Position numbers and translations under genes: made by a program
The notes under the pieces: model-generated
Database searches by the model: none
Told to the model about the DNA's origin: nothing
What the model saw: the letters and a program-made list of their open reading frames with translations, nothing else
Shown here: piece after piece, positions 1 through 7,132 of the stretch
Layout of the letters: each line of letters opens with the position of its first letter
Numbering within the stretch: position 1 is the stretch's first letter
DNA from: Alkalihalobacterium alkalinitrilicum
Lineage (GTDB): Bacteria > Bacillota > Bacilli > Bacillales > Bacillaceae_F
Direction of reading: 5' to 3'
Length of the DNA stretch: 64,000 nucleotides
NCBI RefSeq assembly: GCF_002019605.1
Contig: NZ_KV917368.1
Location: forward strand, 1,571,958-1,635,957

Positions 1-680
1 CTATCACCACGAAGAAAAGGTGTTGTCTCTGGGAACTTTTCGTTGTAATGATCAATGAGTGGTTGAATAAAATCGACGACACCATTTGAAGTATACACGT
101 TTCCAGGTCGTAGCTTTGCTTTAAGGAAATCACCTGTTACTCCGTCAAAGGCAACTAATGGATGAAAACCAACGGTACCATAATGAGTATTGAAAGCCGC
201 AGCTTCTTGGTCTCCGTAGGTATCGGAATGCGTAGAATCTAAATCAATAATAAGTACCTTTGACTCTCTAAATTGATGCACTTTGTCAATAAGCTCTTGG
301 TTGGCTCGATTCAATTCTTCAATAGATTGGCTATCAAACCGTCTAAAGAAACGAGATAAGCTCGGCTGAGAAGCTAACGCATCTGTACCAATAATTTGAG
401 TAAATACAGGGTCTTTCGTCAATTGATCAGCTGCATCATCGTCGGTATAACCAGCAATGATTTGATAAATCTTTTGACGAATTAAGTTTTCATTCGAATG
501 AATATAGTAACGTCTATTGTCTTTCAGGTTTAAATGTTCAGCCAATGTTTTAGAGAAACCAATCTTTTCATCAAATTCCCTACAGAGGAACTCACCAGTA
601 TCAGACGAGAGTTCTCCTCCGTCATTAGATAATTTAATTTTACGATTGAAATCAAGTGTTAATTGCGGTAAAGTAGCCAT
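1..680 (-). CDS. IS1380-family transposase, 3'-truncated by the window edge
   Basis: Reading the minus strand from an ATG at 680 gives about 226 uninterrupted codons that run off the left edge. The N-terminus (MATLPQLTLDFN) and the segments LIIDLDSTHSD, GDQEAAAFNTHYG and GFHPLVAFDG are typical of IS1380-family DDE transposases, and the aspartate in DLDSTHSD is probably the first catalytic acid. The remaining catalytic residues lie outside the window. A ribosome site (AGAAAGGA, complement of 685-692) precedes the ATG. The right inverted repeat of the element should lie between 690 and about 900 but I could not define it. No frame damage is seen in the visible part. Confidence 0.85.
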   Translation of the reverse strand, partial: MATLPQLTLDFNRKIKLSNDGGELSSDTGEFLCREFDEKIGFSKTLAEHLNLKDNRRYYIHSNENLIRQKIYQIIAGYTDDDAADQLTKDPVFTQIIGTDALASQPSLSRFFRRFDSQSIEELNRANQELIDKVHQFRESKVLIIDLDSTHSDTYGDQEAAAFNTHYGTVGFHPLVAFDGVTGDFLKAKLRPGNVYTSNGVVDFIQPLIDHYNEKFPETTPFLRGD

Positions 681-924
681 TATAAGAATCCTTTCTGATG
701 GTTATTGGTTCGCACTTTTAACTTATCAGAAATGGGTTCTTTTTTCATTTATTTGATGCGTTAACGAGTAACAAAAAAGCTTATTAAATGGACATTAGTA
801 GGCAAATATTATTTTTGTATGAATAAATCAGGTTATATACAACCGGTTGTTCTAAAATTTTTATTTTAACCTCCTTGAAGTTCTTATTCCAACCTTTACG
901 TCAATTTAGGTTTTATGTAATAAA

Positions 925-1005
925 GATTGAGACATGTATTTCGCAATTGAAAATTGAGCCATTTCGCAACAATTATTGAGCCATGTAAATTACGAATATT
1001 TTCGC
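925..1005. repeat. IS21-like terminal repeat remnant
   Basis: Two to three copies of a roughly 22-bp unit of the form TTTCGCAA-N-TTGAGCCA occur here. The unit resembles the ...GCGGA-N-TTGAGCCA repeats that form the ends of the IS21-type element at 3807-6635 but is not identical. No transposase gene lies next to it, so it is probably the leftover end of a different IS21-family element. Confidence 0.45.
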
Positions 1006-1056
1006 AAACTTTGGTTTATGAACATTTATAGTGCGAGACTTGACATGGATCCTCTA

Positions 1057-1126
1057 CGGGCATGACTTCCCTGCGAAAGCGTGTGATAGGAAGGGATTTC
1101 GCACCCTAACAAAGGTATCATGCCCG
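1057..1126. other. Long imperfect hairpin of unknown role
   Basis: CGGGCATGA (1057-1065) pairs with TCATGCCCG (1118-1126). Nested inside, TGCGAAA (1072-1078) pairs with TTTCGCA (1097-1103), giving a structured stretch of about 70 nt with no T-tract. It may be the end of a mobile element or a structured RNA. The stretch from 1127 to 1751 is AT-rich and shows no convincing gene. Confidence 0.4.
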
Positions 1127-1751
1127 CCTCTCCATATAAAACCAATCAAGTTTTGTTTAAAATGATAATTCACAATCTTTTGATTGGATCCGTTTTATGT
1201 TGTCATGTGGCTCACTTTTCATGTGCTATTAACAGAGACAAACATTTACTTTTGGGACACTTTTTACTTCATCTTCACTATCCCATTCAAATACAGAAAT
1301 TTTGTTTTTAAATTTTTCTATTTGCATTACCTTCAATAAGAAAGCGATATTCTAAGTCACTTTTTATTGAGGAAGCATCAGACGATCCTTATAACTTTCC
1401 TCCCACAAAAAGACAATGATCCCAATTATAGTATCAATAAGTTGAAGGGTTATTGCCTCTTTAAAATCTAGAGGTAACGCTTTCTCAGCCTTATACACTT
1501 TGTATTGTACTTCACAAAATGTAATAGCTATTAGAACGGGACAAATTAAAGATACTCAATACTTTGTACAATTTTATTTATGTCTTCCCCGTAATGCCGT
1601 ATATTTAGTCTGACGAAATATGGAATTGGAATTTACCTTATTACATTTAATAGAATAATAACTACCTAAAGGTACTTATTTAGAGGAAAAACCCACCTTA
1701 TGTCGAATTATATCTAATGGTTTATATTTTTCAGTAAGGAGGTCTTTTAAT

Positions 1752-1859
1752 ATGATAGAACCTAGAATTTTTCAAAGTTTAAATGTTTCATGCAATGAAA
1801 CCAAATCCATCGATGGAGTGAAAGTATCACCACCGTCATCACCTACTACGAAAAAATGA
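1752..1859 (+). CDS. Micropeptide A of a tandem trio, 35 aa
   Basis: A 35-codon frame starts at ATG 1752 behind AAGGAGG (1736-1742), a strong and well-spaced ribosome site. The peptide begins MIEPRIFQSLN and ends SIDGVKVSPPSSPTTKK. Its C-terminal core SIDGVKVSPP is shared with the next two frames (SVDGVKVSPP in both), which argues that all three are real genes and paralogues. The N-terminal half is unlike the other two, and this is the only one with a cysteine. There is no membrane segment or signal peptide. The family is not known to me, so I assign no function. Confidence 0.7.
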   Translation: MIEPRIFQSLNVSCNETKSIDGVKVSPPSSPTTKK

Positions 1860-1901
1860 TTTTGAATGCCTGAATCCAATAATTGTAAAGGGGTTATTAA
1901 T

Positions 1902-2000
1902 ATGTCTAAGCAACCATCTAACAATTCTGGGGGTAAACTTAATGAATCTGTCGACGGAGTCAAGGTATCGCCTCCCAAAACTACAAAACCTCGAAAATAA
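1902..2000 (+). CDS. Micropeptide B of a tandem trio, 32 aa
   Basis: This 32-codon frame starts at ATG 1902 behind AAAGGGG. It is hydrophilic and basic (MSKQPSNNSGGKLNE, then SVDGVKVSPP, then KTTKPRK). The MSK start, Ser/Asn/Gly-rich linker and SVDGVKVSPP core match micropeptide C downstream. The gap to peptide A is 42 nt and to peptide C 37 nt, so the three probably sit on one transcript with separate ribosome sites. Function unknown; a secreted-peptide precursor, an antitoxin-like partner or a small spore/stress peptide are all possible. Confidence 0.7.
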   Translation: MSKQPSNNSGGKLNESVDGVKVSPPKTTKPRK

Positions 2001-2037
2001 TACCCTTCAAGTTAATAAATTAGAAAGGAGTACCTAA

Positions 2038-2166
2038 ATGTCAAAAGGACAATCGAGCAAGCCAATGGCTAATCCTTCAGGAAGACCTTCTTCCAAAACA
2101 CCTGGTGGAAATGTTAATGGTTCTGTAGATGGAGTAAAAGTATCTCCCCCACCTAAAAAAAGTTAA
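2038..2166 (+). CDS. Micropeptide C of a tandem trio, 42 aa
   Basis: This 42-codon frame starts at ATG 2038 with AAAGGAG at 2024-2030. It begins MSKGQSSKPMANPSGRPSS, runs through a Gly/Asn linker and ends GSVDGVKVSPPPKKS. It is the longest of the trio and shares the conserved core near its C-terminus. Its stop is five bases from the stop of the convergent membrane-protein pseudogene, so the two transcription units meet here. The frame has no Cys or Trp and few hydrophobic residues, so it is probably soluble and disordered. Confidence 0.7.
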   Translation: MSKGQSSKPMANPSGRPSSKTPGGNVNGSVDGVKVSPPPKKS

Positions 2167-2171
2167 AATCT

Positions 2172-2892
2172 TTAATCACTTTCTTCAGGAGTGGTGTCTT
2201 CTTCAAAAAATTTTAAATCTATTTCTTTAACTACCATTCCTGATTTAGTGTCGATATAAACTTTATTTATTTTATATGGGTTTTCTTTCAAATAACCTTT
2301 CCATTCTTCAGTCCCTTCTAATACTAATCCTTTATCTACCTCGAGTGGTCTTGAAGCTTTAGCCATAGAACCTACTAAAAACTCATTAGGTTTATCTATT
2401 TTGTGTACAATATATACTGCCTTTTTACCCTCTTTTTTTTGTTTACTCTCATTCTCATCATTAATCTTAATGAAAAACTCCTCCCACACAGACGTACTTG
2501 AAGATAAATGAGCAATCTTTCTTTGATCACGTACATAATTTATTCTATTCCTTAATAAATCATGTCCCCATATACTCCAAAACCAACAAATAATAAAGCT
2601 CACTATAAAACTCACTATCAAAAATAATACTAAATATCTAATATCAGAAGTAGCACTACTTAAAGCATCCACTGTCCATACTGTTGTACAGAAAGATATT
2701 TCCATTTATTTAAATAATCCCAGATATTTAAAACCAACAACGTCGTAAAACTGACTGGTAACCATAACAATGCAGCTATACCCGATAATTCTGGTGCTGT
2801 ATGCTTCAGGGGGTTAAACCAAAGACTTGTAACCAAAAATATGCCATTATGCCTGGCAAAATAAAAATAAATGTACTTAAAAAGTCTGCCAT
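2172..2892 (-). pseudogene. Frameshifted membrane protein, DUF6338-like
   Basis: An ATG at 2892 with GAGGTGA opens MADFLSTFIFILPGIMAYF and stops after 28 codons. Restoring one C in the run CCCCC near 2814 continues the frame as LKHTAPELSGIAALLWLPVS. A second shift near 2700 leads into a 177-codon frame with a long hydrophobic stretch (about residues 25-47 of that frame) followed by a soluble domain (SVWEEFFIK ... VYIVHKIDKPNEFLVG). The combined architecture (N-terminal Pro-Gly membrane helix, further helices, cytoplasmic domain) recalls DUF6338 proteins from memory. An alternative is two overlapping genes, because an ATG starts the 177-codon frame at 2705. Confidence 0.6.
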
Positions 2893-3058
2893 TATCTCAC
2901 CTCTATGTAAATATTCGACAAATATCCTCCTTCCCCTTTATACCTGATATCAGAAAAATATGAAATAACAACCACAAGGTTACTTAGGCAATTCATATGA
3001 GAAATTTATAGTTTACAAAGGTATACTTTTAGGGACTGCTAAAAAAGATGATAAATTT

Positions 3059-3102
3059 ACGTTTATAAAGGTAAGCGAAAAATTTTATAAACGTTTATAA
3101 AA
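3059..3102. promoter_or_regulatory. Candidate resolvase site / operator
   Basis: ACGTTTATAAA (3059-3069) and TTTATAAACGT (3084-3094) form a perfect 11-bp inverted repeat with a 14-bp spacer, and a further direct copy begins at 3091. It lies about 70 bp before the resolvase start. Paired inverted recognition arms of this size are what Tn3-type resolvases bind, so this may be a res subsite or operator. A TATAAT (3131-3136) follows at promoter distance. Confidence 0.45.
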
Positions 3103-3164
3103 TAGAAATCATCTTTAAGTCTATTTATTGTATAATAAAGGGAAATAGATTAGGAGGAAAAGTA

Positions 3165-3809
3165 ATGTCCACAACAAAGGTATTTGGATACATACGTGTT
3201 TCTAGTAAAGACCAGAATGAAACTAGGCAACAGCAAAAAATGTTGAATAAAGGTATCGATGAGCGTGATATTTTTATGGATAAGGCTAGTGGCATAAATT
3301 TTGATCGTATTCAATACCAAGCATTACGAGAACGCATTCGGCAAGGAGACTTAATCTATATTGATGCTTTAGATCGGCTGGGGCGTAATTATGATGATGT
3401 AATAAAAGAATGGAAGTACATTACCCGTACATTAAAAGCTGACATTATTATTCTCGAAAATGAAACGTTGTTTGATAGTCGTAAGTTTAGAGATATGGGC
3501 GACATGGGGAAGTTGATGGAGGACCAATTTTTATCTCTATTAGCTTACGTAGCCGATCAAGAACGAAAGAAAATACGTCAACGTCAAGCTGAAGGAATTG
3601 CTGCTGCAAAAGCTCAAGGAAAACAATTAGGTCGCCCTGCTGTTACTTTAACCAGTTTAAATAATGACCAAGCTAAGATACTGCAAAATAACTTTATACT
3701 ATGGAAAGAGAAGAAAATTACTGGAGTTCAGTTTATGAATTTATTGGGGCTAAAGAAGAATACATTTTATAAAATTATGAAGGAATATGACAAAGCAACC
3801 AAGACTTGA
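3165..3809 (+). CDS. Serine resolvase/invertase (recombinase family)
   Basis: This small serine recombinase is 214 aa. The catalytic N-terminal domain (about 1-140) begins VFGYIRVSSKDQN with the nucleophilic serine near residue 13 and carries DALDRLGRNYDDV and ADQERKKIRQRQAEGIAAA. A C-terminal helix-turn-helix follows (about 165-210). The ribosome site is AGGAGG at 3152-3157. The stop TGA at 3807-3809 is supplied by the first bases of the inserted IS21 element. Joining the flanks across that element gives a protein ending ...KATKTT, one residue longer. It is therefore very likely still functional. No transposase of the Tn3 type is nearby. Confidence 0.9.
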   Translation: MSTTKVFGYIRVSSKDQNETRQQQKMLNKGIDERDIFMDKASGINFDRIQYQALRERIRQGDLIYIDALDRLGRNYDDVIKEWKYITRTLKADIIILENETLFDSRKFRDMGDMGKLMEDQFLSLLAYVADQERKKIRQRQAEGIAAAKAQGKQLGRPAVTLTSLNNDQAKILQNNFILWKEKKITGVQFMNLLGLKKNTFYKIMKEYDKATKT

Positions 3810-4163
3810 GTATTGCGGACAGATTGAGCCATTAGTGCGGAGATTTGAGCCACTATTTGCGGTCAACTGAGCCATTAAGTGTGGGGGCGAGAGCCACTTT
3901 TATCAAAGTAGTTAATAATATAAACAACCACTGGAACTTCACTTGCTCCAATGGCTGTTTATATTATTATTTAAATCTCTTATCTCTTATCTCTTAATTC
4001 CTTATCAATAATCTCAATAGCCCGGCTAACTAGTTCATCCTATCCTCTTCGTCGTTCCAAATGCAGGAGGGTAATAGTGTTGCCTCTAGAGCCTTCTGTA
4101 TCTCATCAGGTAAATACCTATGAAGAAAATATCCAGCTGTACGATTTTCAACTTCTAGTGGAA

Positions 4164-4916
4164 TCATTTTGATACCCTCAATCCATGACGTTCCCTCATC
4201 GAAACTTCACCATCAACTAGAATCTTATATGAATCATGAACGATTCTGTCAAGAATCGCATCTGCTATTTGTGCCTGTCCTAGTTTTGAATGCCATCCCT
4301 CAGGTGAGAATTGGGAACAGAAAATAGTAGAGGCTCTTTTGAGCCTTGCTTCAATAATCTCCAACACATGCAGTATATTTTCCTCTGAAAGCTCTGTTAG
4401 TAGCCACTCATCCAGGATTAATAAATCAATCTTTTTGTATTTCTGAATTAACTTACGGAAGCTGCCATCTGCTTCATACTTTGCTACAGCTAATTCATCT
4501 AGTAATTCTGGTAACCTTATATATTTCACTTTATAAAATTGGCGACATGCATGTACCCCAAAGGCATTGGATATCCATGTCTTTCCGTTCCCAGAGGCGC
4601 CCATTAAAATGATGTTATGGTGATTTTGAAGGTAATTCCCAGTTGCTAACTCTAATATTTGATTCTTATCCAAATTACGATCCGGATGATATTCGATATC
4701 TTCAATAGCTGCTGTTGGTTCGCTGAGTGTAGCCTGTTTAATTAGTCGTTCAAGTCGATTCGATTTACGTCTATCATATTCATAATCTACCAGGAGATTG
4801 AACCTATCATCAAAATCCATGTCCCTATAATCGTTATTCTGCTTTTGCTGCTGATATAATTCCGCCATCGCACCCATTTTCATTTCTACTAGTTTACGTA
4901 AAGTTTCTTGGTTCAT
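4164..4916 (-). CDS. istB: IS21 helper ATPase IstB
   Basis: This 250-aa AAA+ ATPase works with IstA in IS21 transposition by binding target DNA and stimulating strand transfer. A Walker A motif is present (GASGNGKTW, about residues 106-114), as is a Walker B-like LLILDEW near 165. Its ATG overlaps the istA stop by one base (TAATG), implying translational coupling. Length is typical of the family and the frame is intact. Confidence 0.92.
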   Translation of the reverse strand: MNQETLRKLVEMKMGAMAELYQQQKQNNDYRDMDFDDRFNLLVDYEYDRRKSNRLERLIKQATLSEPTAAIEDIEYHPDRNLDKNQILELATGNYLQNHHNIILMGASGNGKTWISNAFGVHACRQFYKVKYIRLPELLDELAVAKYEADGSFRKLIQKYKKIDLLILDEWLLTELSEENILHVLEIIEARLKRASTIFCSQFSPEGWHSKLGQAQIADAILDRIVHDSYKILVDGEVSMRERHGLRVSK

Positions 4917-6463
4917 TATTTTGTATCCCTCCCAAAGTATTTAGCTCCACGGACAAATCCATAGTCGTCAGATGTAGTGCGAGGTCTGTTAATATCCGTT
5001 TTTTTAGTTTGTTTTTTCTTCTTATTTCTTTCTACTACACTTTTAAAGACAGAAACCGTTGGGTTTGTTGAAATTTCAAGTAAGGTTTCTGTTGCTTTCT
5101 CTATTTCTTCATTTGGGTATTTCTTAGCTATATTCCTCAGTGTGCTAAGGCTATTTAATGCTTTTTTCTCTACATTCATTTCTAAGATATGAGAGACAAA
5201 TTGAGTCATAGATGGTCCAATTGTTTCTGCCCACTTCCGGTTATTTTCTGGATTATGATCTAAATATAATCGGTGATTGTCAGGCATGTGATCTGGATTG
5301 GTCTCTAACTGGCCAATTTCACCATGTTGTCGTTTATGGGATGCAATCCGTACTTCTTTGAAGTAAACTTCAATTAAATCCGTAGTCAGTCGAACATCGA
5401 CATTCTCTCGGACATAATCATATGGAACGGAATAATACATTCGATCAACTTGGATGTGGTAGTTCAGTTGAACTTTTGCTGTTTTCCATTCCGCAAGTTT
5501 ATACCTTGTTTGAGGAAGCTGTTGAAGGTAGGATTTCTCTTCTTCCTCAAACACCTTTTTACGCGAACCTGGTCGCTTTTGAAATTCAGTGGTATTGATT
5601 TCTTCTAATTTTTCAAAGATTTTCTGGTTTAAATCTTGAAGATGAAAACACTGATAGTTTCTTAGTGGAGCGATAATCTGTCTGGAAATATATCCAACAG
5701 TGCCTTCGACACTCGCTTTATCTTTTGGCCTTCGAACACGGCTTGGAACAATGACAGTACGGTAGTAATCTGCCATTTCACGATAGGCTTCATTTAGAAG
5801 AGGCTCTTCCCGATGTGCTTTCGTAACCCCTGTTTTCAAATTATCAGGAACCATTGTTTCAGGAACTCCATCAAAATACTCCAATGCATGAATATGAGCG
5901 ATAAGCCAATTAGCTGATTTCATATCTAAAAAAGCTTCAACATAACTGAACTGGCTATAAGGTAAGGTCGCAATAAAAACATACGCTGGAATCGTTTCGC
6001 CTGTAGAACGATCATTTATCTTTAGTGTCGTCCCAGCCCAATCTACTTCCATGACTTCACCTGGCTTTCTACGAATAGGCATAGTTAACTTATACTTTTT
6101 CGCATATTTCCCATAGTTTTCACAAAATGTACGATAGGCATAGGGAATCTTGCCGCCTTCCCGTGCCTCTGTGGAATACTCGTGATGTAACAGGGACAGG
6201 GTTACATTCTTCTTTTGTAGTTCCTTATGCACTCTTTCCCAATCAATTGGGAAGTACCCTTTCTCAACAGCCTGTTTCTCTGGGAAGAGAAACGCTTCTA
6301 GCCATGGATTGGTCATGGTGTCATTCAAGCTTTCTACACCAAGTTTTTTGGCACGTTGAACAACATCTGAAACTGTATCCCTTGAGTGCCCAGTGCTAGA
6401 ACTAATCGTTCTTTGACTAACTTCTTCAAGATAAAGTTCCAGAATCTTACGGTAATTAACCAT
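4916..6463 (-). CDS. istA: IS21 transposase IstA
   Basis: This is a DDE transposase of 515 aa from the ATG at 6463, which has AGGAGG 6 bases upstream. Longer readings to 6502 would translate through the ribosome site. The N-terminal helix-turn-helix (MVNYRKILELYLEEVSQRT...) is followed by the rve-type catalytic core (GEVMEVDWAGTTLKI carries the first Asp; FDGVPETMVPDNLKTGV the second; KDKASVEGTVG the Glu) and a C-terminal beta-barrel-like segment. It is intact and coupled to istB. Expression is probably limited by the hairpin at 6465-6528. Confidence 0.92.
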   Translation of the reverse strand: MVNYRKILELYLEEVSQRTISSSTGHSRDTVSDVVQRAKKLGVESLNDTMTNPWLEAFLFPEKQAVEKGYFPIDWERVHKELQKKNVTLSLLHHEYSTEAREGGKIPYAYRTFCENYGKYAKKYKLTMPIRRKPGEVMEVDWAGTTLKINDRSTGETIPAYVFIATLPYSQFSYVEAFLDMKSANWLIAHIHALEYFDGVPETMVPDNLKTGVTKAHREEPLLNEAYREMADYYRTVIVPSRVRRPKDKASVEGTVGYISRQIIAPLRNYQCFHLQDLNQKIFEKLEEINTTEFQKRPGSRKKVFEEEEKSYLQQLPQTRYKLAEWKTAKVQLNYHIQVDRMYYSVPYDYVRENVDVRLTTDLIEVYFKEVRIASHKRQHGEIGQLETNPDHMPDNHRLYLDHNPENNRKWAETIGPSMTQFVSHILEMNVEKKALNSLSTLRNIAKKYPNEEIEKATETLLEISTNPTVSVFKSVVERNKKKKQTKKTDINRPRTTSDDYGFVRGAKYFGRDTK

Positions 6464-6464
6464 A

Positions 6465-6528
6465 AAAAGCCTCCTGTATAATAATGTCATGCTTGCTAGC
6501 ATGCAAGGTTATTATACAGGAGGCTTTT
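6465..6528 (-). promoter_or_regulatory. Fold-back hairpin over the istA ribosome site
   Basis: A perfect 20-bp inverted repeat (6465-6484 with 6509-6528) has a 24-nt loop. One arm contains the istA ribosome site (complement of 6470-6475). A TATAAT (complement of 6511-6516) lies in the outer arm, and a TTGCAT/TATTAT pair with 17-bp spacing spans the loop (complement of 6501-6506 and 6478-6483). A transcript entering from outside would fold and hide the ribosome site, whereas one started in the loop would lack one arm. The structure is seen directly; the regulatory role is inferred. Confidence 0.7.
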
Positions 6529-6819
6529 CTTTATTCTATTTATAGTGGCGCAGCATTCCGCAAAGGGTGGCTCTTTACGCCGCAATGACTGGCTCAAAAC
6601 TCCGCATAAGTGGCTCATTTTCTCTGCAATAATCAAGACTACTTAATGTATGACATTACAGCTTTTACTTATTATTCGTATGCGAAGTTTGAGTGTATAT
6701 CTTTGTATGATTACAGCCACAATAATGTACCATCACTGTCATTTTTTACCAGAATTCCCCACGAAACCACTTGTTGTCAACATGTAAACTAATAGAAGAA
6801 CGTCAACGATTTTAAATGA

Positions 6820-6868
6820 AAAAGCCTAATTCCTTCTCCATATCTTAAACTAGAGGGAATTAGGCTTT
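6820..6868. terminator. Bidirectional terminator
   Basis: AAAGCCTAATTCC (6821-6833) pairs with GGAATTAGGCTTT (6856-6868), with A/T-rich flanks. It lies between the IS21 insertion and the sensor kinase gene. The rest of 6640-7130 holds no gene that I can support. Confidence 0.7.
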
Positions 6869-7132
6869 ACTCTTCCGCAACCGTACCAATTGTGGAATAT
6901 CTATTTTTATTGAATAGTATGGTTGTACTGTGCAGCACTTTGTTTTGTTAAGTTATTCTTCTTTAACATAGCACCCGTTTAAGTACAATCCTTCACAATG
7001 TAATTTATTAATTTCATAAAAAATGAATAATCCATTGGGGGTTTTTCCGTTTGCTTTTAATGGCGTTATATTACCTTCCTGCATATTCTTTTCCTAACTA
7101 GCTATATATGGTTTAATTCATTAGGTTTCATC

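Larger units (their letters stand above)
3807..6635 (-). mobile_element. Complete IS21-family element
   Basis: The element is 2,829 bp with TG...CA termini and carries istA and istB. It is flanked by the perfect 5-bp direct repeat AGACT (3802-3806 and 6636-6640). Each end has four tandem repeats of about 21-22 bp built on GCGGA-N-TTGAGCCA: left end about 3810-3896, right end about 6540-6632. These are the multiple transposase-binding repeats expected of IS21 ends. Both genes are intact, so it is probably recent and possibly active. It interrupts only the last codon of the resolvase gene. Confidence 0.9.
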
